Source: Armatimonadota bacterium
GTDB taxonomy: Bacteria; Armatimonadota; Zipacnadia; Zipacnadales; FEN-943
Assembly (NCBI GenBank): GCA_029777735.1
Contig: JAKORR010000013.1
Coordinates: forward strand, 1-5,164
DNA: 5,164 bases
Reading direction: 5' to 3'
This document shows positions 1 through 5,164 of the stretch, piece by piece. Each line of letters starts with the position of its first letter. Position 1 is the first letter of the stretch. Below the pieces are notes generated by a model. That model had not been told where the DNA came from. It was given only the letters and a program-made list of their open reading frames with translations, and did no database searches. The translations under genes and the position numbers were made by a program.

Positions 1-1523
1 CGGGCGCTAGCCGGACGGTGGACCAAATGGTCACCATCGCCCACCAGCTCGGGGCCTTGGGCGTTGACGTTATCGAAGGCGGCTTCCCGATTTCGTCTCC
101 AGCGGACCTGGTGGCCGGCACCCGCATGGCGCGTGAGGTGATGGGGCCGATCATCTGTGGCCTTGCACGAGCGCTGGAGAAGGACGTCCAGGCGTGCTGG
201 GAGGCTGTGCAGCACGCCGAGCGGCCCCGTATTCACACCTTCATCGGCACGTCCAACGTACACATCGAGCGAAAGCTGCGCAAGACAAAGGAAGAAGTGC
301 TGGAGATGGCCGTCGCGGCGGTGAAGTTCGCGCGGAGACTCTGCGACGACGTGGAGTTCTCGGCGGAGGACGCCCTGCGCACAGACTTCGACTACCTCTG
401 CCGGGTGGTTGAGGCCACGATCGCGGCTGGTGCTACAACCGTCAATATACCCGACACAGTGGGCTACTCGGTGCCCTGGGAGATGGCAGAGACTATTGAG
501 CAGCTCTTCGAACGCGTGCCTAACATTGACAACGCAGTGATCAGCGTGCACTGTCACAACGACTTGGGCCTAGCCACGGCCAATTCGCTGGCAGCAGTAA
601 GGGCAGGCGCCGGGCAGGTCGAGTGCACCATGAACGGCATCGGCGAACGGGCTGGCATGCCAGCGCTCGAGGAAGTCGTCATGGCCCTGAATGTGCGCCG
701 AGACGTGTTCGACGTCGAGACTGGCATCAACACGCGCCAAATCATGAAGACTTCGCGCATGGTGTCCAGCTTCACAGGCTTCCCCGTACAGCCCAACAAG
801 GCCATCGTTGGCGCCAACGCCTTTGCCCACGAGGCGGGCATCCACCAGCACGGCGTCATCATGGACCGTCAGACCTACGAGATCATGAAGCCAGAAGACG
901 TTGGCTTGGGCGAGAGCGTGCTGACGCTAGGGCGTCGGTCAGGCCGCCACGGTCTGCGGCAGAGGCTCAGCGAACTCGGCTACGAGGTTTCCGACGACCA
1001 GATGGATGACGTTTACCAGCGCTTCCTGGAGATCGCCGACCGCAAGAAGCAGATCTATGACGAGGATCTGCACGTGCTCATGAGGGAGGCATTGGGTCGG
1101 GAGCCTCAGACCTGGCGTCTGCGGCGCATGCAGGTGACCAGTGGCAGCCATATGGAGGATGACGACGGAATGTCTGCCTCGATCCCCATGGCCGCCGTCG
1201 AACTCGAGCGCCAAGACCACCTGTACGGTCCTGTCGCTGCCACGGGTAACGGGCCCATAGACGCCGTCTATCGCGCCATCGAGGGGGCGGTCGGAGTGGA
1301 ACTGGGACTCGTGGACTACCAGATACGCAGCATCAGCGTGGGGACTGACGCCCTCGGCGAAGCCACCGTTCGGATCACCGATGGCGAGATTGAGACCTGG
1401 GGCAAGGCTGCCAGTACCGATGTCATCGAGGCCTCAGCGCGAGCCTATGTCAACGCCATCAACCGGCTCTGGATCATGCGAGAGCGGGCCGAGGGCCAGA
1501 GCGGCGCTGACCTCGACCAATAG
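1..1523 (+). CDS. leuA: 2-isopropylmalate synthase (5'-truncated by window edge)
   Basis: This enzyme condenses acetyl-CoA with 3-methyl-2-oxobutanoate to 2-isopropylmalate, the first committed step of leucine synthesis in the cytoplasm. The frame is open to the left edge (first whole codon at 3). The GTG at 18 is not the true start, because the residues before it (GASRT) align with the region after the DTTLRDGEQ motif; about 20 residues lie upstream of the window. Visible in order, counting from codon 18: GGFPISS (21-27), the NIPDTVGY strand (143-150), the metal-binding HCHND (178-182, His178 and His180), NGIGERAG (206-213), AIVGANAFAHEAGIHQ (262-277), and a C-terminal leucine-sensing domain from about 365 with TGNGPIDA and STDVIEASARAY. 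The domain order and estimated length (about 525) match the E. coli-type enzyme (523 aa). The position equivalent to the metal ligand Asn238 of E. coli is Met214, which is unusual. The regulatory domain suggests feedback inhibition by leucine. Homocitrate or citramalate synthase is less likely given the close match throughout, including the C-terminal domain. Confidence 0.95.
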   Translation, partial: GASRTVDQMVTIAHQLGALGVDVIEGGFPISSPADLVAGTRMAREVMGPIICGLARALEKDVQACWEAVQHAERPRIHTFIGTSNVHIERKLRKTKEEVLEMAVAAVKFARRLCDDVEFSAEDALRTDFDYLCRVVEATIAAGATTVNIPDTVGYSVPWEMAETIEQLFERVPNIDNAVISVHCHNDLGLATANSLAAVRAGAGQVECTMNGIGERAGMPALEEVVMALNVRRDVFDVETGINTRQIMKTSRMVSSFTGFPVQPNKAIVGANAFAHEAGIHQHGVIMDRQTYEIMKPEDVGLGESVLTLGRRSGRHGLRQRLSELGYEVSDDQMDDVYQRFLEIADRKKQIYDEDLHVLMREALGREPQTWRLRRMQVTSGSHMEDDDGMSASIPMAAVELERQDHLYGPVAATGNGPIDAVYRAIEGAVGVELGLVDYQIRSISVGTDALGEATVRITDGEIETWGKAASTDVIEASARAYVNAINRLWIMRERAEGQSGADLDQ

Positions 1524-1560
1524 GGTCTTGACGCACGGAAACGTGATTGGAGCTGCGGAT

Positions 1561-1598
1561 GGAGGCCGTTCGATTGGAGAGCGGCCTCCTTGATTTTT
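1561..1598 (+). terminator. Rho-independent terminator after leuA
   Basis: The 8-bp perfect stem GGAGGCCG (1561-1568) with CGGCCTCC (1582-1589) extends inward by a G-T wobble, a T-A and a C-G pair to 11 bp, closing a 7-nt loop (1572-1578). It is followed at once by TTGATTTTT (1590-1598). It lies 37 bases after the leuA stop, so leuA appears to be the last gene of its transcript. The next gene then needs its own promoter or depends on read-through. Confidence 0.88.
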
Positions 1599-1600
1599 GT

Positions 1601-1816
1601 GGCATGGCCGGGGACGCCGGATGTTGTGCGTTCGGGGCCGCTGTGCTTTCATCATATCAACGCGGTCCTGGCGGTCAGTTCCTTGCCGCGCGACTTCGAA
1701 GGCGACAAGGTAGATTGCGGTGGGCGGCAGGCCGAGGTGCGCAGGCCAAGGCGCCGGCCGTCGGGCACGTATCCTGTTCAAGCAATCCTCAGCGGCAACA
1801 CGCCGGAGGTGGTCAC
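1601..1816. other. Intergenic region with no gene recognised
   Basis: This stretch separates the leuA terminator from the start of the secreted-protein gene. The frame of the downstream gene happens to stay open back to a TTG at 1547, but that extension would run through the terminator and would put about 90 unrelated, arginine- and glycine-rich residues ahead of a good signal peptide, so I regard it as non-coding. A promoter for the downstream gene is expected here because of the terminator. I see only weak candidates, for example TATCCT at 1770-1775 with no matching -35 box at normal spacing, and make no promoter call. Confidence 0.6.
1805..1810 (+). promoter_or_regulatory. Ribosome binding site that sets the GTG start at 1817
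   Basis: GGAGGT sits 6 bases upstream of the GTG at 1817. It is a near-perfect Shine-Dalgarno sequence at good spacing, and the GTG opens directly onto a signal peptide. This decides the start against the much longer in-frame TTG reading from 1547. Confidence 0.85.
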
Positions 1817-3352
1817 GTGCGCCGGGTTCTGTGGCTTTTAGGTCTTGTAGCCCTTGCCTACGTTGGATCGGCCGTTGTGGGCATGTGCGCCTCCGCGTCC
1901 TCTTCACCCTTCGACGACGCGGGTATCAAGGCGGCTGACAGCGAACCGAGTGTCGCGGCCCCGACGCAGACAAGCACCCGCGACGGCGAGCGTCTCGTCT
2001 GGCTCATCTGGGGCCGACGGGGCAAGGGCAGCCAAGTGGCTCCATTGACAGTATCCTGGCCCCAGGGCCTTTCTTGGCCTGGGGATGGCGTGAATCCCAC
2101 GGTCTGGGGCGAGATCGTCCTGGGCGGCGCAGGCGAAACTCCTGCGCCCGCGTCCGACGTGCTCGTGGCACCCATGGATGAGACTGGCGCGACCTGCAAC
2201 GGAGTCCTAGGTCCGGAGGAATGGGACTTCGGCAACGCTCTGGCCCTAGACACTCCTGCCGGTCCGCTTCTTATCAGCGCGAAGTGGACAGGGAAGTTGC
2301 TGTATGTGGCTGCGGCTCTGCCAGCGACGTCTTCCTTGGTCGGGCGATTCGAGGCGATTCTCACCTTGGCGCCTTCGGACGACTCATCGAACGGCCTGCC
2401 TTCATCAGCACGTGCAACCGCGGTCGGCTGGGACGTGCGGCGGGAGATCTCCACGACCAGACGCGGTGAGCCAGCAGGGCGCGATTGGCGCTGGGTCAAT
2501 GTGTCCGAGGGTGCCACACTCGATCAAGTGGGCGTGCGTGGTGCCCTGTCTCCCAAGGGCGACGGAAGCCTGCGCTTCGTAGCCGCCGAGTATGTCCTTG
2601 CGTTGGTGCCCTTGGTCCAACCAAGCCCAGGATCACGTTTGCGCGCGGCTCTCTTTATCACTAACCTGCCTCCCAAGCACGAGAGCACCGACGCTGTGCG
2701 CTGGCCTTGGGGCTGGGGTGTGGCGGTTCCGTACAACGAGGCGATGATTAGCGAGCACCCCGACGGTTGGGGCGTGGTACGGCCTGGGGGCCACGCGAGG
2801 AGTCGGGGCGAGCTGTGCCTGCCGGAGCTACTCGCGGCCCCTGTGCTTGACGGCCAAATAGGCGACAGCGAATGGCAGGGCGCCGCCGTCCTGCGCGACT
2901 CGGTGCTCGGGTCAGGGCTGATCGAGCTGCGGGCGGGCCTGAAGAACGGGCGCTTCTTCCTTGCGATGGTATGCCACACACTGCGTCGAAACCCTATTCC
3001 CCAGCAGTTGGAGGTATACCTCGACCCAGTGGGAGATGGCGGCCTCCTTCCGCGCGACGACGACAGGCTGGTCCTCCTGACAGCCCCCGGTGGCCCGGCC
3101 TCCCTGATGTCCTGGAAGCTACCGCCGTCGCAGGCCGGCCAAAAGGTTGTTACACCGGAGGGGCAGTGGCAAGAGGCAAAGCCATCGCGCGCGGAAGGCA
3201 TGATACAGGCAAGGGATAACCAAGTAGTGGCGGAGGTTGCTATCCCCTTAGACGAGATAGGACTCGCGCAGGATGCGCTGCCCGAAACCTTTAGGTTGAT
3301 GGCACGGTTGGTCTACGACAGCGAACTGACCATCGAGGTCCCAAAACGATAG
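1817..3352 (+). CDS. Exported protein of unknown function with two CBM9-like domains
   Basis: This is a 511-residue protein with no recognised catalytic domain. Residues 1-26 form a signal peptide: VRR, then a hydrophobic core (about 4-22), then ASA before a serine-rich stretch, fitting signal peptidase I. Cys24 lacks a proper lipobox (VGMC), so a lipoprotein is less likely. Residues 30-60 are a Ser/Thr/Pro/Ala-rich spacer, and 60-115 are Trp-rich and unassigned. Two segments resemble the CBM9-like/DOMON-like sandwich, which typically begins with an (I/L)DG...EW motif. The first starts at CNGVLGPEEW (127-136) and runs to about 322. The second starts at LDGQIGDSEW (344-353), continues with LEVYLDP (398-404) and DDDRLVL (414-420), and ends with VAEVAIPLDEIGL (471-483). 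Such domains bind carbohydrate in xylanases and also occur as uncharacterised modules in secreted proteins, so sugar or polysaccharide binding outside the cytoplasm is inference only. The gene stands alone between the leuA terminator and the convergent isp operon. Confidence 0.75.
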   Translation: MRRVLWLLGLVALAYVGSAVVGMCASASSSPFDDAGIKAADSEPSVAAPTQTSTRDGERLVWLIWGRRGKGSQVAPLTVSWPQGLSWPGDGVNPTVWGEIVLGGAGETPAPASDVLVAPMDETGATCNGVLGPEEWDFGNALALDTPAGPLLISAKWTGKLLYVAAALPATSSLVGRFEAILTLAPSDDSSNGLPSSARATAVGWDVRREISTTRRGEPAGRDWRWVNVSEGATLDQVGVRGALSPKGDGSLRFVAAEYVLALVPLVQPSPGSRLRAALFITNLPPKHESTDAVRWPWGWGVAVPYNEAMISEHPDGWGVVRPGGHARSRGELCLPELLAAPVLDGQIGDSEWQGAAVLRDSVLGSGLIELRAGLKNGRFFLAMVCHTLRRNPIPQQLEVYLDPVGDGGLLPRDDDRLVLLTAPGGPASLMSWKLPPSQAGQKVVTPEGQWQEAKPSRAEGMIQARDNQVVAEVAIPLDEIGLAQDALPETFRLMARLVYDSELTIEVPKR

Positions 3353-3385
3353 GGGAGGAGCCGATACCCGTATGTAGCCCTCCTC
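3345..3385 (-). terminator. Possible weak terminator of the ispD-ispF transcript
   Basis: In the 88-base gap between the convergent stop codons, GAGGAG (3355-3360) pairs with CTCCTC (3380-3385), and ATAC/GTAT can form a small inner stem. Read on the minus strand, the hairpin is followed by CCCTATCGTTTT, a poor U-tract that overlaps the end of the plus-strand gene. On the plus strand no T-run follows. The 6-bp outer stem and large interior loop make this tentative. Confidence 0.25.
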
Positions 3386-3440
3386 GATCGCTCTGTCGGC
3401 CCTCTCCCGTTCAGCAAGGTGCTTCGCCGTGCGCGGGTCT

Positions 3441-4436
3441 CTATTCGTCCGAGGGCCTCTCCACGAGGGCGACGGCCAGCGCGGCAATGGCTTCGCCTCG
3501 TCCGATCCCGCCCATACCCTCGTTAGTCTTGGCCTTGACGCTGACCGCTTCTACCGACATTCCCAGAATCTGCGCTAGAGCCTGCCTCATCGCGTCGCGA
3601 TTTGGCCCGATTTTAGGTTCCTCAGCTATCACGGTCACATCCACGTTGACGACGGCGAACCCTTGCTTTTTCACCATGGCGACCACCGTACTCAGCAACT
3701 TACGGCTGTCGGCCCCTACGTAGGCGGGGTCCGTATCCGGGAAGTGCTGACCGATGTCGCCGAGGGCGCACGCCCCCAGCAGTGCATCAGCGATCGCGTG
3801 GAGGACAACGTCGGCATCCGAGTGACCGGCCAGGCCCTTGGGATAGTCGAGGGTAATTCCACCCAGTCTCAGTGGCCGGCCCCCCACAAGACGATGAAGG
3901 TCGTAGCCAAGACCCACACGCAGTTGTGGCGCTGGCGGGGGATGGCCAACGTCACGCTCCTTGCCCTCGCGGCCCTCTCGTGCAGCCACCTGGACCCTCT
4001 CGGTCGCTCTTATGGCCTCTTGGGCCGACTGCTCACTGACGCCTTGTGCGGCCAGCACATCGTGCGCGAGACCCTGGCCGATGCTGACGAGACCGAGCAA
4101 CAGATAGCCGGTGTTGATCTCCGCAACCCCCTCAGCGTCCGCCTGAGCTGCGCTAAGCCCCAGCGCCTCAAGGACATCACCCGTAAATGAGACATCGCAG
4201 AGCGTTTCGTCACTCTCTGGGCCCGATAGCTGCTGTCCAAGAACCAGCCGTAGATGCTCGGGATCTACACCCAAGTCCTTGATCACCTGGTAGGCCTCCC
4301 CCTGGCCCACACGCAAAAGCCCCAACAGCATGTGCTCGGTGTCGATCTCGCTCGTGCGGCGCACCACTGCCTCCCGATGCGCCAGCAGTATGCTGTGCCT
4401 CGCGTACGTACTCAGCCTCTGCCACAGTTCCATCAT
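3441..4436 (-). CDS. ispF: Clp_N domain fused to 2-C-methyl-D-erythritol 2,4-cyclodiphosphate synthase
   Basis: The C-terminal part converts CDP-methylerythritol 2-phosphate to MEcPP and CMP in the MEP isoprenoid pathway. With the start at 4436 the protein has 331 residues; ordinary IspF has about 160. Residues 172-328 form a complete IspF. The metal ligands are Asp179, His181 (GYDLH) and His213; GLAGHSDAD (201-209), ALGDIG (224-229), FPDTDPAY (232-239) and KTNEGMGGIGRGE (303-315) are also present. Residues 4-145 form a two-repeat Clp_N domain like the start of ClpC: YARHSILLAHREA and TEHMLLGLL in repeat 1, INTGYLLLGLV in repeat 2. A charged, Pro-rich linker (146-171) joins the parts. No AAA+ Walker motifs are present. 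The reading frame is continuous and no ribosome binding site precedes the IspF part, so a genuine fusion protein is expected. ATG ATG at 4436-4431 follows AGGAGG and resembles the MM start of Bacillus ClpC. An alternative ATG at 4520 overlaps the ispD stop and would add 28 residues. IspF is normally a trimer, so the fusion would display three Clp_N modules. Confidence 0.93.
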   Translation of the reverse strand: MMELWQRLSTYARHSILLAHREAVVRRTSEIDTEHMLLGLLRVGQGEAYQVIKDLGVDPEHLRLVLGQQLSGPESDETLCDVSFTGDVLEALGLSAAQADAEGVAEINTGYLLLGLVSIGQGLAHDVLAAQGVSEQSAQEAIRATERVQVAAREGREGKERDVGHPPPAPQLRVGLGYDLHRLVGGRPLRLGGITLDYPKGLAGHSDADVVLHAIADALLGACALGDIGQHFPDTDPAYVGADSRKLLSTVVAMVKKQGFAVVNVDVTVIAEEPKIGPNRDAMRQALAQILGMSVEAVSVKAKTNEGMGGIGRGEAIAALAVALVERPSDE

Positions 4437-4441
4437 TGCCC

Positions 4442-4447
4442 CCTCCT
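4442..4447 (-). promoter_or_regulatory. Ribosome binding site for the Clp_N-ispF start
   Basis: AGGAGG on the minus strand lies 5 bases before the ATG at 4436 and 8 bases before the second ATG at 4433. It is the strongest Shine-Dalgarno sequence near this gene. It favours an internal start over the ATG at 4520, which overlaps the ispD stop as ATGA and has only a GGGAAAG-like sequence ahead of it. Residues from 4436 onward match the start of ClpC-type N domains, while the 28 residues upstream match nothing I recognise. Confidence 0.7.
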
Positions 4448-4516
4448 GATACCACACGTAGCCTGCAGTGCTTTTCGCTGTGTGCCGAGCCACACGAAGA
4501 GGCGTTTTTGTATCGT

Positions 4517-5164
4517 TCATGAGGCTTTCCCATGACGCTGCCGTAACAGAGCTTCCGCCACGACAAGGTGTTCTGGAGTTGTGACCTTCAGGTTGGTCCA
4601 ATCACTCTCCACGATGACCGGCGCCACTCCTAATCGCTCGACGAGAACTGCGTCATCGGTGGCCTGCCAACCCTCGGCCAGTGCCCGATGATAGGCTCCC
4701 CAGATGAGGTTGGTATCGAAGGCCTGCGGTGTCTGGGCCCGCCAAACGCTTCGGCGGTCCAGTGTCCGTACCACCACTCCATCGTGTACTTCCTTGAGCG
4801 TGTCCGTGGAGGAGGCTGCCGCGAGAGCTGCTCGGTGTGCCGCCGCGGCCTTGAGGCACCGTAGGACTAGGTCCTCCGTGGCCAAGGGCCGCGCTCCATC
4901 GTGAATCGCTACAATGTCCGGTTGCTCTGGGCACACTGCCTCGAGCCCGGCCCTCACCGACAGGGGCCTCTCGGCTCCGCCAGCGACGATGCGTAAACTC
5001 TTGAGCCTTTCCCAGCGTCCTACGTGTTCAGCTGCGGCGGCTTCCCAACCCGTTGGCACTACCAGGACGGCAAGGCTCACCTCAGGCAGGCGCAAGAAGG
5101 GGAGAAGCGACCATATGAACAGCGGGCGCTCACAGACCTGAGCAAAACACTTGGGGCAATCCAG
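4517..5164 (-). CDS. ispD: 2-C-methyl-D-erythritol 4-phosphate cytidylyltransferase (N-terminus beyond window)
   Basis: IspD joins CTP and MEP to give CDP-methylerythritol and pyrophosphate, the third step of the MEP pathway. The window shows 215 residues and the frame is open to the right edge. The first visible residues, LDCPKCF, align with the ECPKQY region of E. coli IspD, so roughly 20 residues with the glycine-rich CTP-binding AAGxGxRM motif are missing. The TTG at 5095 is therefore not the start. Recognisable elements, numbered from the first visible residue, are the catalytic Lys5 (PK), RPLSVRAGL (66-74), IHDGARP (87-93), TDTLK (120-124), DRRSVWRAQTPQAF (136-149) with the arginine after the Asp, ATDDA (168-172), and NLKVTTPEHL (191-200) with the substrate-binding Lys. 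All key residues visible match a working enzyme. It lies upstream of ispF in one operon: the stop at 4519-4517 overlaps an ATG in the ispF frame, with the preferred ispF start 80 bases downstream. Confidence 0.95.
   Translation of the reverse strand: MDCPKCFAQVCERPLFIWSLLPFLRLPEVSLAVLVVPTGWEAAAAEHVGRWERLKSLRIVAGGAERPLSVRAGLEAVCPEQPDIVAIHDGARPLATEDLVLRCLKAAAAHRAALAAASSTDTLKEVHDGVVVRTLDRRSVWRAQTPQAFDTNLIWGAYHRALAEGWQATDDAVLVERLGVAPVIVESDWTNLKVTTPEHLVVAEALLRQRHGKAS

Noticed and set aside
1547..1816. In-frame N-terminal extension of the secreted protein from a TTG at 1547
   Set aside because: It would run through a strong intrinsic terminator (1561-1598), has unconvincing composition, and would bury a good signal peptide that has its own ribosome binding site.
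1817..1900. Lipoprotein signal at Cys24 of the secreted protein
   Set aside because: The residues before Cys are VGM, and Met at -1 does not fit a lipobox; the ASA site just after fits signal peptidase I better.
1434..1907. 157-codon open frame on the minus strand across the leuA end and the intergenic region
   Set aside because: It overlaps leuA, a terminator and a signal peptide on the other strand, is Arg/Pro-rich as expected for antisense of GC-rich DNA, and matches no family I know.
1858..2517. 219-codon minus-strand frame inside the secreted-protein gene
   Set aside because: Antisense shadow in GC-rich DNA; low-complexity Ser/Pro/Arg composition and no recognisable motif.
2524..3201. 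225-codon minus-strand frame inside the secreted-protein gene
   Set aside because: Same kind of antisense shadow; the plus-strand frame there has the (L/I)DG...EW and LEVYLDP motifs and is clearly the coding one.
3248..3487. 79-codon minus-strand frame spanning the convergent gap downstream of ispF
   Set aside because: It starts inside ispF in another frame and continues antisense into the secreted-protein gene. It has no ribosome binding site and resembles neither gltX nor cysS, which can follow ispF.
5132..5158. Cys-rich CPKCFAQVC at the start of the visible IspD, resembling a zinc ribbon
   Set aside because: The residues align with the IspD PK(Q) region and continue into an ordinary IspD sequence; the CxxC spacing looks coincidental.

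Overview
The window comes from a GC-rich bacterial chromosome. It carries two biosynthetic loci that converge on each other, with an unusual secreted protein between them. No RNA gene, insertion sequence, CRISPR array or phage signature is visible. The phylum cannot be fixed from this sequence. The methylerythritol phosphate (MEP) isoprenoid genes, AGGAGG-type ribosome binding sites, GTG starts and a secreted protein with CBM9-like repeats would suit Armatimonadota or a related GC-rich lineage, but this is only a guess.

Layout. (1) Positions 1-1523, plus strand: leuA (2-isopropylmalate synthase), missing about its first 20 residues at the left edge and closed by a clear intrinsic terminator at 1561-1598. 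(2) Positions 1601-1816: no gene seen; it ends in a strong ribosome binding site. (3) Positions 1817-3352, plus strand: a 511-residue exported protein of unknown function with two CBM9-like (carbohydrate-binding, beta-sandwich) segments and no recognised catalytic domain. (4) Positions 3353-3440: a short convergent gap with a weak hairpin. (5) Positions 3441-4436, minus strand: an intact IspF (MEcPP synthase) domain fused behind a two-repeat Clp N-terminal domain of the ClpC/ClpA type. (6) Positions 4517-5164, minus strand: ispD, running off the right edge and lacking about 20 N-terminal residues.

How the genes work together. ispD and the ispF fusion form a minus-strand operon for steps 3 and 5 of the MEP pathway; IspE, which acts between them, is not in the window. 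leuA supplies the first committed step of leucine synthesis and has no evident link to the other genes.

The most notable feature is the Clp_N-IspF fusion. It joins a protein-quality-control docking module, normally the N-terminal domain of a AAA+ unfoldase, to a housekeeping metabolic enzyme. In Bacillus-type genomes clpC lies a few genes upstream of ispD-ispF, which suggests a possible origin for the fusion. A second point is that LeuA carries methionine where characterised LeuA enzymes have a metal-binding asparagine.
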